Assembly: GCF_000938305.1 (NCBI RefSeq) | Contig: NZ_JYMT01000043.1 | Span: forward strand, 275,688-339,687 | Direction of reading: 5' to 3' | Length of the DNA: 64,000 nt | DNA from: Bradyrhizobium sp. LTSP885 | GTDB taxonomy: Bacteria; Pseudomonadota; Alphaproteobacteria; Rhizobiales; Xanthobacteraceae | Part shown: positions 1 through 8,367 of the stretch, piece by piece | Layout of the letters: each line of letters begins with the position of its first letter | How positions within the stretch are numbered: the stretch's first letter is position 1 | Program-made: the position numbers and the translations under genes | The notes under the pieces: model-generated | Seen by the model: only the letters and a program-made list of their open reading frames with translations | Told to the model about the DNA's origin: nothing | The model's database searches: none

Positions 1-1
1 G

Positions 2-1450
2 CTGATTGCCGGCGGTCACACTTTCGGCAAGACCCACGGCGCCGGCGATGCCTCGCTGGTCGGTCCGGAACCGGAAGGCGGCCAGATCGAGGCGCAGGGC
101 CTCGGCTGGTCGAGCAAGCATGCCACGGGTATTGCGGGTGATGCGATCACCTCGGGCCTCGAAGTCACCTGGACCACGACGCCGACCAAGTGGAGCAACA
201 ACTTCTTCGACAATCTGTTTAACTACGAATGGGAGCTGACGAAGAGCCCGGCGGGTGCCCATCAGTGGACTCCGAAGGGTGGTGCCGGCGCAGGCACCGT
301 GCCGGATGCGCATAATTCGTCGAAGCGGCACTCGCCGTCGATGCTGACCACCGACCTCGCGCTTCGGATCGATCCGGCCTACGAGAAGATCTCGCGGCGT
401 TTCCACAAGAACCCGGATCAGTTCGCCGACGCGTTCGCCCGCGCCTGGTTCAAGCTGACCCACCGCGACATGGGGCCGATCGTGCGCTATCTCGGCCCGC
501 TGGTGCCGAAGGAGGAGCTGCTGTGGCAGGATCCGATCCCGGCAATCAAGCATGAGCTGGTCAGCGAGCAGGACATCGCCAGCCTGAAAGCGAAGATCCT
601 TGGCGCAGGCATCTCCGTCTCCGAGCTGGTCTCGACCGCCTGGGCGTCGGCCTCGACGTTCCGCGGCTCGGACAAGCGCGGTGGCGCCAATGGCGGACGT
701 ATCCGCCTCGCGCCGCAGAAGGACTGGGACGTCAACCAGCCGGCCGAACTCGCCAAGGTGCTGTCGAAGCTCGAAGGCATCCAGAAGGAGTTCAACGCAG
801 CGCAGACCGGCGACAAGAAGGTCTCGCTCGCCGACCTGATCGTGCTCGGTGGCGCCGCCGCGGTCGAGAAGGCTGCCAAGGACGGTGGCCATGACGTGAA
901 GGTATCCTTCACACCGGGCCGCACGGACGCCTCGCAGGAGCAGACGGACGTCGAGTCCTTTGCCGCGCTGGAACCGACCGCCGACGGCTTCCGCAACTAT
1001 ATCCGCGGCAAGCATCCGGTGTCGGTCGAGGCGCTGCTGGTGGACCGGGCGCAACTGCTGACGCTGACCGCGCCCGAGATGACGGTGCTGGTCGGCGGCC
1101 TGCGGGTGCTCGGCGCCAACACCGGCAAGTCCAAGCACGGCGTCCTCACCGACAGACCGGGCACGTTGACCAACGATTTCTTCGTCAATTTGCTCAGCAT
1201 GAACACGGTGTGGGATCCGGTCGCCGGCTCCCATCCTGACTCCCATGAGGTGTACGAGGCGCGCGATCGCAAGACCAAGCAGGTCAAGTGGACCGGCACC
1301 CGTGCCGACCTGATCTTCGGCTCGCACTCGCAGCTGCGCGCGTTCGCCGAAGTCTATGCCTCCGCCGATGCCAAGGAGAAGTTCGTCAAGGACTTCGTCG
1401 CCGCGTGGACCAAGGTGGCGAACCTCGACCGCTTCGAGCTGGTCAAGTAA
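2..1450 (+). CDS. katG: Catalase-peroxidase KatG, C-terminal part (5' end outside window)
   Basis: This is a bifunctional haem catalase/peroxidase that removes hydrogen peroxide in the cytoplasm. The frame is open from base 2 and matches KatG from the proximal-histidine motif GGHTFGKTHG to the end. The Trp of VTWTTTPTKW that packs on the proximal His and the SFRGSDKRGG segment carrying the conserved mobile Arg are present. The degenerate C-terminal peroxidase-like domain ends with NLDRFELVK. The distal haem residues and the Met-Tyr-Trp adduct lie upstream of the window, so activity cannot be fully judged. A strong terminator follows. The identity is very secure; only the N-terminal part is missing. 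Confidence 0.97.
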   Translation: MIAGGHTFGKTHGAGDASLVGPEPEGGQIEAQGLGWSSKHATGIAGDAITSGLEVTWTTTPTKWSNNFFDNLFNYEWELTKSPAGAHQWTPKGGAGAGTVPDAHNSSKRHSPSMLTTDLALRIDPAYEKISRRFHKNPDQFADAFARAWFKLTHRDMGPIVRYLGPLVPKEELLWQDPIPAIKHELVSEQDIASLKAKILGAGISVSELVSTAWASASTFRGSDKRGGANGGRIRLAPQKDWDVNQPAELAKVLSKLEGIQKEFNAAQTGDKKVSLADLIVLGGAAAVEKAAKDGGHDVKVSFTPGRTDASQEQTDVESFAALEPTADGFRNYIRGKHPVSVEALLVDRAQLLTLTAPEMTVLVGGLRVLGANTGKSKHGVLTDRPGTLTNDFFVNLLSMNTVWDPVAGSHPDSHEVYEARDRKTKQVKWTGTRADLIFGSHSQLRAFAEVYASADAKEKFVKDFVAAWTKVANLDRFELVK

Positions 1451-1473
1451 CCGGCCGGCAACGGTCACCAGAC

Positions 1474-1508
1474 CAGGGCGGCGCTTTCGGCGCCGCCCTG
1501 TTTCATTT
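1474..1508 (+). terminator. Rho-independent terminator of katG
   Basis: A perfect 10-bp stem (CAGGGCGGCG with CGCCGCCCTG, 1474-1483 and 1491-1500) encloses a 7-nt loop and is followed by TTTCATTT. It begins 24 bases after the katG stop codon. Confidence 0.85.
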
Positions 1509-1550
1509 CAGGGGTATCGCGAAAGGCTTTCCGGGTTTTGTCCGTTCCGC

Positions 1551-1745
1551 TCAATCGTGAAGCTTCATGTCCCGGATCATCTCTTCGATCTCGGCCTGCC
1601 TCGGAATCGGGATTTGCGGCACGGTGCCTGTCGCGTATGGCGCATCGCATCGTGCGGGCTCGTTCGGAGGTCGGACAATCGCGGTCAGGCTTGCCCAGCA
1701 AACCAGGAGAGCGACGATCCAGTCCAGTGGGTGGAATGAGGTCAT
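1551..1745 (-). CDS. Small single-pass membrane protein, unknown
   Basis: A 64-residue reading frame encodes one hydrophobic segment near the N terminus (about residues 9-24, WIVALLVCWASL) followed by a Pro-rich stretch and an acidic/basic tail ending in MKLHD. It is convergent with katG beyond that gene's terminator. No convincing ribosome binding site precedes the ATG and no family was recognised. It may be a real small inner-membrane protein, because the hydrophobic profile is orderly, but the coding evidence is modest. Confidence 0.4.
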   Translation of the reverse strand: MTSFHPLDWIVALLVCWASLTAIVRPPNEPARCDAPYATGTVPQIPIPRQAEIEEMIRDMKLHD

Positions 1746-1854
1746 TGCAGCGCCAGCATCAGCATTGTCGTGCGCCGATGCTGCAGCCGACCAAGGCGTT
1801 GCGCAATTCGGAAGCTACGAAGCCGGGCTTCGGCAAATCCGAGTGGTTTGTCCC

Positions 1855-1939
1855 CGTCATTGCGAGCGAAGCGAAGCAATCCATCGTGCCGCGAGCGGAT
1901 GGATGGATTGCTTCGTCGCTGCCGCTCCTCGCAATGACG
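1855..1939. repeat. Palindromic dispersed repeat, family A copy 1
   Basis: The element is bounded by CGTCATTGCGAG and its complement CTCGCAATGACG, with an inner GAAGCAATCCAT / ATGGATTGCTTC pair, so it can fold into a long imperfect hairpin. Related copies lie at 17444-17530 and 58391-58476. It is purely intergenic and resembles REP/MITE-like elements of Bradyrhizobium and relatives (from memory). Confidence 0.85.
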
Positions 1940-1984
1940 GCGGATGGGATCGAGCGCGAACCCCAAGTCGCGCGGTTGCTGCTA

Positions 1985-3001
1985 CTACGGCCGCTCGGTG
2001 CGCGCCCGTCGCCCTTCGATCGGATAGGCGGGATCGTTGAACCCCGGCGTCGAGGGATGACCGGCAACGACGAGGCGGTCGATCAGCGCCTCATCCTCGG
2101 CGGTGAATGTATAGTCGAGCGCGCGGATGTAGTCGTCCCATTGCGCCTCGGTGCGTGGGCCGGCGATCACAGCGCTGACGAACGACGAGTTCAACACCCA
2201 GGACACTGCGAACTGCCCGGCGGTGATGCCGCGTGCCTCGGCGTGCTGCTTGATCTCCTGGGCGAGCTTGAGCGACTCAGGTCGCCACTCGGTCTGCATC
2301 ATGCGCTTGTCGTTGCGGCCGGCGCGGCTGTCGGCCGCCGGTGCTGCGTCGGGGGCGTATTTGCCGGTCAGCACGCCGCGCGCCAGCGGGCTGTAGGGCA
2401 CGATGCCGAGGCCGTAGAAGCCGCAGGCCGGAAAGTGCTCGACCTCGGGCATCCGGTTCATCGCGTTGTAATAGGGCTGACTTGCGATCGGGCGGTCGAT
2501 GCCGAGCCGGTCGCAGATGTTGCAGATCTCGGCGACGCGCCATGCGCGGTAATTCGAGACGCCGAAATAGCGCACCTTGCCAGCGCGAATCAGGTCGCCG
2601 ATCGCGCGCACGGTCTCGTCGAGCGGCGTCGCATGGTCTTCCTTGTGCAGATAGTAGATGTCGATGTAATCAGTCGCCAGCCGCTTCAGGCTCTCGTCGG
2701 CGGCCTGCAGCACCCAGCGCCGCGACAATCCGCCATGATTGGGATCGTCGCCGATCGGGTTGGCGAGTTTGGTGGCGAGGATCCAGTTCGAGCGCTGGCT
2801 GCCGATCGCGCGGCCCACGACCTCCTCGGACTTGCCGCCATTATAGGCGTCGGCGCTGTCGATGAAGTTGATCCCGGCCTCGCGCGCCTTTGCGACGATC
2901 CGCGACGAGGCCGCTTCATCCGTCGGTCCGCCGAACATCATGGTGCCGAGGCAGATCGGCGAAATCTTCAGGCCGCTGCGGCCGAGCTGACGGTATTGCA
3001 T
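1985..3001 (-). CDS. Aldo/keto reductase
   Basis: This is a cytoplasmic NADPH-dependent oxidoreductase of 338 residues with the usual (beta/alpha)8 length. The catalytic tetrad is complete at the classical positions: Asp48, Tyr53 (DSADAYNGG), Lys78 (LATKLANP) and His119 (YYLHKED). The N terminus MQYRQLGRSGLKISPICLGT is typical of the YajO/YghZ-like branch that acts on aldehydes and small ketones. The ATG is preceded by GGAGG at a 10-base spacing. It lies upstream of a thioesterase on the same strand, but a palindromic repeat separates the two genes, so joint transcription is uncertain. The natural substrate is unknown. Confidence 0.93.
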   Translation of the reverse strand: MQYRQLGRSGLKISPICLGTMMFGGPTDEAASSRIVAKAREAGINFIDSADAYNGGKSEEVVGRAIGSQRSNWILATKLANPIGDDPNHGGLSRRWVLQAADESLKRLATDYIDIYYLHKEDHATPLDETVRAIGDLIRAGKVRYFGVSNYRAWRVAEICNICDRLGIDRPIASQPYYNAMNRMPEVEHFPACGFYGLGIVPYSPLARGVLTGKYAPDAAPAADSRAGRNDKRMMQTEWRPESLKLAQEIKQHAEARGITAGQFAVSWVLNSSFVSAVIAGPRTEAQWDDYIRALDYTFTAEDEALIDRLVVAGHPSTPGFNDPAYPIEGRRARTERP

Positions 3002-3019
3002 CGTGCATTCCCTCCGGGG

Positions 3020-3098
3020 TCATTCCGGGACGATGCGCAGCATCGAACCCGGAATCTCGAGGTTCCGGGTCTGGTCCTTCGGACCATCCCGGAACGAC
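3020..3098. repeat. Palindromic dispersed repeat, family B
   Basis: The element has outer arms TCATTCCGGGACGATGC and a degraded complement near GCATCCCGGAACGAC-type sequence, and an inner pair GAACCCGGAATCTCGAG / GGTTCCGGGT. It fills the gap between the thioesterase at 3104 and the aldo/keto reductase at 3001. It is a single copy in this window and is recognised by its shape as a REP-like intergenic element. Confidence 0.7.
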
Positions 3099-3103
3099 AA
3101 GGA

Positions 3104-3529
3104 TCAACTCTCGTTCTTCAGAATCTTGAACACGCCATTGGCCATCGCGATGCAGCGCTTGTCGACCGTCACTTCGGCCGTGATGAAGATCAGGCTGCGG
3201 GTCGAACGCACCACGCGCGGGCGGGTCGTCAGGATATCGCCGATCTTGCCGGCATCGGCGAAATGGGTGTCGAGCTGCACCGTCGCAAGCGTCGGCTTGC
3301 CGGAGACGAAACGCGCGGCCATGCCGCAGGCGCGGTCGGCAAAGGTCATGATCACGCCGCCCTGCACGAGACCGCGGCGATTGTGGTGCTTGTCCTCGGT
3401 GATCAGCGCGAGCTCAAGGGAGCCGTCGTTCAACCGCTCCCACAACGGGCCGATCAGTGTCAGGAATCCGGTGGTCTCCGCGACCTTCCAGCCGTCGGAT
3501 TTGAGTTTGTCCGCGGCCTTGACCGTCAT
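3104..3529 (-). CDS. PaaI-type hotdog thioesterase
   Basis: This 141-residue protein fits a single hotdog domain. The segment HHNRRGLVQGGVIMTFADRA holds the N/H-x-x-G-x-V-x-G-G active-site pattern and the helix with the catalytic Asp typical of PaaI/YdiI-like acyl-CoA thioesterases. The second half (residues about 80-135) carries the conserved beta strands, including LDTHFADAGKIGD. The substrate is likely a CoA thioester of an aromatic or medium-chain acid, but nothing in the neighbourhood identifies it. The start is the only ATG that keeps the full domain; its ribosome binding site is weak. Confidence 0.85.
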   Translation of the reverse strand: MTVKAADKLKSDGWKVAETTGFLTLIGPLWERLNDGSLELALITEDKHHNRRGLVQGGVIMTFADRACGMAARFVSGKPTLATVQLDTHFADAGKIGDILTTRPRVVRSTRSLIFITAEVTVDKRCIAMANGVFKILKNES

Positions 3530-3621
3530 GTCGTGGGGTCCGTTGGTTGCAGATGATTGATCGCAGGAGGCATGTCGTTCCAGTCATTTCATCAAACGCA
3601 GGAGTGTTGTAGTCAAGCTCA

Positions 3622-4251
3622 ATGGTCCGCACATTTGACGATGCCACCCGGCGGAATATCGCAGAGCTCTGCGCCGCGTTCGCGCGCCTGGCGCCGACGG
3701 CGCCAGCCACGCCGCTGAAGCACGCAGCCGTCGCGATTGCGCTGACCGAAGCCGATGATGGCCACGGCACCGCCTTCCTGCTGACGCGCCGGAGCGCCAG
3801 CTTGCGGTCTCACAGCGCGCAATGGGCTTTGCCGGGCGGGCGCTGCGATGCCGGCGAAACGCAGGTCGAAGCGGCGCTGCGCGAATTGCACGAGGAGCTT
3901 GGGCTCGCCATGGATGAGGGCGACGTGCTCGGCACGCTCGACGACTATCCAACGCGCTCCGGCTATCTGATCACGCCGGTCGTGGTCTGGGCGGGCAGGC
4001 GGGCCGCGATCACGCCGAACCCGGACGAAGTCGCTTCCGTCCACCGCATCGGGCTCGATGCGATCGAGGCCGAGGGCGCGTTCAGCTTCGTCTCGATCCC
4101 CGAGAGCACGCGGCGGGTGATCCGCTTCCGTCTCGGCGGCCAGCAGATTCATGCGCCGACGGCGGCGCTGATCTATCAATTCTGCGAGGTGCTGGCCGGG
4201 CGCACCACCCGCGTCGCCGACCTGGAACAGCCGGTGTTCGCCTGGAAGTAG
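3622..4251 (+). CDS. Nudix hydrolase, CoA pyrophosphatase-like
   Basis: This 209-residue protein hydrolyses a nucleoside diphosphate linked to another group. The Nudix box is complete: Gly73, Glu79, then Arg87-Glu88 and Glu91-Glu92 (RELHEELGL). Upstream, LLTRRSASLRSHSAQWALPGG (split here as LLTRRSASLRSHS and AQWALPGG) resembles the NudL/UPF0035 CoA-binding signature, but an expected Gly is Ala and the Phe before PGG is Leu. It may therefore be a divergent CoA diphosphatase rather than a typical one. It is divergent from the thioesterase at 3104-3529, and CoA-linked chemistry would suit both genes. Confidence 0.88.
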   Translation: MVRTFDDATRRNIAELCAAFARLAPTAPATPLKHAAVAIALTEADDGHGTAFLLTRRSASLRSHSAQWALPGGRCDAGETQVEAALRELHEELGLAMDEGDVLGTLDDYPTRSGYLITPVVVWAGRRAAITPNPDEVASVHRIGLDAIEAEGAFSFVSIPESTRRVIRFRLGGQQIHAPTAALIYQFCEVLAGRTTRVADLEQPVFAWK

Positions 4252-4348
4252 GGAGGGACGATATTCTGGATCGCATCGCGGCATCCCGTCGTCCTCGGGC
4301 TAATCGATTCCGGGCTGACTTCGCGCCCGCGCTTGCTACAACGGAAAC

Positions 4349-5548
4349 ATGCGCCCGCAATTGATTCGCCTGTGTTCTGGAATAGTCGCGCTCGCGCTGA
4401 TCGTGGGGGCGCCGTCAGTGTTGGCCAATGAGGCCGTCAGTCTGCCGCCGGGCATCGCGAACGCGATGGCGCAGGGGGCATCGCCGCAGGCGATCGCGGA
4501 CTATCGCCGCAAGCTGCAGGAATATCAGGACGCGCGCGCCGCCTTCGACCAGGAGGCAAGCGCCTATTGGAGCGCGATTTCCGAGAAGCGACGCGGCCGC
4601 AACGCCAAGCGGCGCGATCGTGTGCAGATCACGCTGGACGATTACGTGCTGGAGCAGCCGCCGCTCTATGCGGGCCCGAAGCGGCCGGTCAATCCGGCGC
4701 CGGACGAAGAGGAGGGCAAGCCGCCGCGTCCACGCAAGTCGATTCCGGTGGTCGCGGATCTCGTCCAGGCCGCAGCCGACCAGTTCCAGTTCACGCCGCA
4801 GCATCCCGCCACCGAGATGGAGTTCAAGCGCGCCTATGCCCGCTATGCGCGCGCGGCGGGCCTGACGCCGGAGCAGGCCGTGCGGGTCTATTCATTCGAG
4901 ACCGGCGGCACCGGCAATTACGACGTGCAGTCGGGCATCGAGCATGGTGGCAAGCGCGCCATTTCCACCGCGATGGGCTACAACCAGTTGCTCACCACCA
5001 ACAGCGTCGAGCTGATGGCCGAGCAGGGCCACGAATTCGTGCGCGATCTGGCCGAACGGGTTGCGGCCACGACCGGCCCGGCGCGCAGGGTAATGGAGCA
5101 CAAGCTCGCGGTGTTGAAGAGGATGGTCGCGTTCACGCGTACCGTGCCGGACGACTGGTCGGCGCATGAGCGGCTCGCCGACACGCCGCAGGGCTGGGCG
5201 GTGCATGCCATGGTGCTCGACATCGACGTCGGCCCGATGCTGCAGACCCACAAGCTGTTGACGTCGGTCATCTTCGCCCGCGCCAAGGGCTACAATCGGC
5301 CGCTCACCGCCGCCGAACTCGAGATGATGAACCTGACCGGCGACGGCACCGGGCTCGACATGGTGACCATGCCGCAGGCGATGCGCGAGCAGGTGCCGAC
5401 CTCGAATTTCTTTCAGCGCTCCGGCTACGAGCGCAACCCGGTGGCGATCCGCCACAACACCGTGGCGAGGCTGCTGGCGGTCACCAACGAGCGGATGGAT
5501 ACCAACAGCAACAAGCCCGGCGCGAAGGATCTTGCGGCGGCGTTCTGA
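4349..5548 (+). CDS. Secreted protein with lysozyme/transglycosylase-like core
   Basis: This 399-residue protein starts with a cleavable signal peptide (about residues 1-26, ending VLA-NEA). It then has a charged coiled region (45-95) and a Pro-rich linker (105-130). The C-terminal domain (about 135-370) includes YSFETGGTGNYDVQSG with Glu184. The order of Glu, Gly-rich turn, Gln/Ser and a later MGYNQLL motif is reminiscent of the catalytic and core motifs of SLT-type lytic transglycosylases. I do not recognise a named family, so a peptidoglycan-cleaving role is inference. It ends exactly where the convergent gene at 5549 ends. Confidence 0.8.
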   Translation: MRPQLIRLCSGIVALALIVGAPSVLANEAVSLPPGIANAMAQGASPQAIADYRRKLQEYQDARAAFDQEASAYWSAISEKRRGRNAKRRDRVQITLDDYVLEQPPLYAGPKRPVNPAPDEEEGKPPRPRKSIPVVADLVQAAADQFQFTPQHPATEMEFKRAYARYARAAGLTPEQAVRVYSFETGGTGNYDVQSGIEHGGKRAISTAMGYNQLLTTNSVELMAEQGHEFVRDLAERVAATTGPARRVMEHKLAVLKRMVAFTRTVPDDWSAHERLADTPQGWAVHAMVLDIDVGPMLQTHKLLTSVIFARAKGYNRPLTAAELEMMNLTGDGTGLDMVTMPQAMREQVPTSNFFQRSGYERNPVAIRHNTVARLLAVTNERMDTNSNKPGAKDLAAAF

Positions 5549-5845
5549 TCAATTCGATCCGAACATGAACTTGCCGTCGCCCTCGAGATAGGGGCCGGAG
5601 CGCATGTAGAGCTGGCCGTTATGGCCGATGAAGAACAGCGTGCCCGGCGGCACCTTCTTGGCGCCCTTCAGCAGCTTGCCGGCATTGTTGGTGCCCATCT
5701 TGTAGGACGAGGTCTTGCCGTCCTTGTCATAGGCGTAGCCCATGTCGGTCTTCAGGTCCCATGGGGTGGCTTCCTGCGCGAATGCAGATGTGGTCAGTGC
5801 GGCAAAGGCCGCCGCCAATAACGTCCTGGTCAATAAATTCGTCAT
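5549..5845 (-). CDS. Small secreted protein, unknown
   Basis: A 98-residue protein has a clear signal peptide (residues 1-23, ending AFA-QEA) and a mature part of about 75 residues rich in Lys, Gly and Tyr. It has no cysteines and no recognised domain. The ATG is preceded by GGGAGGA at an 8-base spacing, which supports both the gene and its start. It is tail-to-tail with the preceding gene with no spacer. It probably sits in the periplasm; its role is unknown. Confidence 0.8.
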   Translation of the reverse strand: MTNLLTRTLLAAAFAALTTSAFAQEATPWDLKTDMGYAYDKDGKTSSYKMGTNNAGKLLKGAKKVPPGTLFFIGHNGQLYMRSGPYLEGDGKFMFGSN

Positions 5846-6050
5846 GATTCATCCTCCCGGCCGAAAAAAAATGCCATCGTCCCACGCGGCTTGAACAAAT
5901 CACGAACGCAGCCGCGCCGTCAATACGACAACGGATGCCATCGCTCACGCTTTTCCGCGACTTTGTGATTTTCCGGACGACACTTCGCGACTATCTTCGT
6001 GTTTCCGTCTACAACAACTCATTGCCAAGAAACTCCTGGGGACGATTCGG

Positions 6051-6530
6051 ATGTACCACGTCATGAAAATCGGTTTGGGTGCCGCGCTGTCGTTCATGAC
6101 GCTGGCTTCGGTCGCGCAGGCGGACGAGTTCAAGCTGTCGCAAAACCAGCGCATCTCCTGCAGCCGCGGCCTGTCGGCCGGCAAGCTCAACACCGCGACC
6201 TGCAAGTCGTACGCCTATCTGTTCAACGCCAAGACCTCGGAATACTTCCGCTGCCAGGTTTCGCTGGCGCTGACGCGGGACAACAAGGAGGTCATCAACG
6301 TGCAGGCCGACGGCGGCTGCACCAAGAAGCCGCGCATTTTCGACACCGACGGCAATTATTCGTTCGACGCCACCGAGACCGAACCGCCGAATACCAACTC
6401 GTTCTTCGGCCCCGGCGGGTACGCGATCTGGGCGAGCGACAACAACAGCCAGAAGATCCGCGGCTGCATCACCATCTCGTCCGGGCTCGGCTCCGACATT
6501 TCCAAATGCCTCGACATGACGTTTCAGTGA
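6051..6530 (+). CDS. Secreted six-cysteine protein, unknown
   Basis: This 159-residue protein has a signal peptide (cleavage likely after VAQA, residue 24). The mature domain has six cysteines (ISCSRG, ATCKSY, FRCQVS, GGCTKK, RGCITI, SKCLDM), enough for three disulfides, and an Asn/Ser/Thr-rich beta-type composition. No enzyme motif is visible. An extracellular or periplasmic disulfide-stabilised binding domain is plausible. The start at 6051 follows a TGGGGA-type site; an in-frame ATG four codons later is the alternative. No family was recognised. Confidence 0.78.
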   Translation: MYHVMKIGLGAALSFMTLASVAQADEFKLSQNQRISCSRGLSAGKLNTATCKSYAYLFNAKTSEYFRCQVSLALTRDNKEVINVQADGGCTKKPRIFDTDGNYSFDATETEPPNTNSFFGPGGYAIWASDNNSQKIRGCITISSGLGSDISKCLDMTFQ

Positions 6531-6550
6531 CGGCTTGAGTTCGGCGGTCT

Positions 6551-7879
6551 TCACGGGTCCGGCTGGGTGTCGGGCGGCAGCGACACCCGCGATCTCGCAA
6601 ACTTCTTGACGCCCATCGGCTTGCCGAACAGGTAACCCTGCACCAGATCGAAATCCATCTCGTACGCGGCGAGAAAATCCGCGCGCGTCTCGACTCCCTG
6701 CGCCACCACGCGCGCGCCGTTGTCGTGAGCCAGTTCGACGATCCGGCGGCACACCGTCTGCTTCAGGCGATGATCCGCGGAGCCGGTGACGTATTGATGG
6801 TCGACCTTCAGCTCGACAAAGGGAAAGTTCTGCAGTCCCATCAATGATGGCCAGTTGGCGCCGACATTGTCGATCGAGACGGCGATGTTGTAGAGGCGCA
6901 CCCGTCTGGCGACGTCGATCGCGAGGTCCAGATTGTCGACGACTTCGCCGCTGTCGATCTCGATCAGCAGGCCGGCGAAGGCGGGATGGTCCGGTATCCG
7001 CCGACAGAGATCGCGTACGGCATCGGCGTCGGCGAGAAAGGAGATCGGCAGGTTGATCGAGAGATCAACCGGCCCTTTCTGCTCGACGAGATACCGCCAG
7101 TCCTCGATCGCCCGCTCGATGACGAACGCGGACAGGGCCTGAAAACGCGGGTCGTCGTCACCGGGAATGAAGTAGGCCGGCGGAACCACGCCCCATGCGG
7201 GATGACGCATCCGGATCAGCGCCTCTGCACCGTGTGGGGCCAGCGTTCGGAGATGGATCTTCTGCTGATACCAGAGTTCGAGCCAGCCGGCCTTCAAGGC
7301 TTCGGGAACATCCACTGCAGGGCTCGGCGCAGGCTCGACCGGCAGCAGTGAGGCAAGACTGTCACGAAGGGTCCCGGTGCTGAACGGCGTCGGCAATGCG
7401 GGCAGCATCGCTATACCGTATTCGTCGCCAATTTGCCTGACTGCCTTTACGATGATCGAGTCCGGCAGGCCGATGACGAGCACCTTGCCGCCATAGTCCT
7501 TTCTCACCAAAGTCTCGAGAATTTTACTGATTTCGATGCCGTCGACGGACACGCCGAGCACCAAAAGATCGGGCCGCTCCGCGTCCAATACGGCGTCAAG
7601 GCCGTCGGCTTGACCGCATTCACTGGTGATGAAACCGAGTTCGTCGAGCGCGTCGGCAAGGAAGGTGCGAAGGTGCTTTTTGCTGTCCGCGATGCAGGCC
7701 CGCGGCGTCAGCTTGCGCTGCCCGAACCAGCCGGCTCGTGCTTGTTCGATGTGACTGATGTGATTCATGCCCGCCCTGTTCGGAATAGCCCCGACGAATT
7801 CGTACATCGGAGCGGCGGCGGCAATCATGGAAATTTCGGGATCATACATGCGTTGCGTCGCTAACCTTAAGGCAGCCAA
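6551..7879 (-). CDS. EAL-domain protein with altered catalytic residues and receiver-like N terminus
   Basis: Residues about 58-180 look like a degenerate receiver/CheY-like fold (RACIADSKKHLRTFLADALD) and residues about 195-435 form an EAL domain. The signature EAL (219-221), Asn276, Glu307, Asp337, Lys358, Glu397 and Gln414 are kept. The second Asp of the DDFG loop is Asn338 (IDNVGAN), and the general-base Glu of AEGVET is Gln394 (AQGVET). Family knowledge says both positions matter for c-di-GMP hydrolysis, so it is more likely a binding or scaffolding protein than an active phosphodiesterase. The first 37 residues may be mis-called; Met38 (position 7768) is the alternative start. Confidence 0.88.
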   Translation of the reverse strand: MAALRLATQRMYDPEISMIAAAAPMYEFVGAIPNRAGMNHISHIEQARAGWFGQRKLTPRACIADSKKHLRTFLADALDELGFITSECGQADGLDAVLDAERPDLLVLGVSVDGIEISKILETLVRKDYGGKVLVIGLPDSIIVKAVRQIGDEYGIAMLPALPTPFSTGTLRDSLASLLPVEPAPSPAVDVPEALKAGWLELWYQQKIHLRTLAPHGAEALIRMRHPAWGVVPPAYFIPGDDDPRFQALSAFVIERAIEDWRYLVEQKGPVDLSINLPISFLADADAVRDLCRRIPDHPAFAGLLIEIDSGEVVDNLDLAIDVARRVRLYNIAVSIDNVGANWPSLMGLQNFPFVELKVDHQYVTGSADHRLKQTVCRRIVELAHDNGARVVAQGVETRADFLAAYEMDFDLVQGYLFGKPMGVKKFARSRVSLPPDTQPDP

Positions 7880-8125
7880 TTCGAATCAAATTGCGACGGA
7901 AATGGCGCGCGACCGTGCCCGTGGCGGCTGCAACAAATGCGTCATCCGGCGTTCACGAGCGCGATTGACCGATTTGCGGTTGTCGCTGCATTGCTCGCGT
8001 CGTGTTTCATCGAGAGACGGCATTAATATCTGTGTTGATGCGTCGATGCCGGCGTCGTTCTGCACCATTGTCGGACATCGAATCGCGTCGCGTGACCCAT
8101 GCAGTTGCGTGTGACGCGCGACGGC

Positions 8126-8230
8126 ACCGTGCGTGAGGTCCGCGACCACAAGCGAATACAGCGCGCCAAAAATCCCGGCACCGATACCGTCGAGCAATTG
8201 CATTGAGACCAGCGAGTATGGATTGTCGGA
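8126..8230 (-). pseudogene. Remnant of an MFS transporter gene
   Basis: The minus strand encodes SDNPYSLVSMQLLDGIGAG followed by IFGALYSLVVADLTHG, which matches the conserved late transmembrane segment of a family of MFS permeases. Upstream in frame there is a stop after about nine more codons, and downstream the similarity ends abruptly at about 8126. No other part of such a transporter is found nearby. It is best read as a decayed gene fragment inside the 488-base space between the EAL gene and the TRAP operon. The rest of that space holds no recognisable gene. Confidence 0.6.
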
Positions 8231-8367
8231 CAGTGGATAGTCCCCGCATCCGTCGTGCTACGGTGCTGGCATACTGGATTTCCCGGCGCCTTCGTCGTTT
8301 GGATGGCTTGACCCGGCGGAGGCGTCCGGCGCAATTTTGCGCCCGGCTGTTGGGGAGAATAATACTT

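Noticed and set aside
1538..3556. A 672-codon plus-strand frame across the aldo/keto reductase region
   Set aside because: It covers a repeat, an intact reductase with its full catalytic tetrad and part of a thioesterase, all on the other strand.
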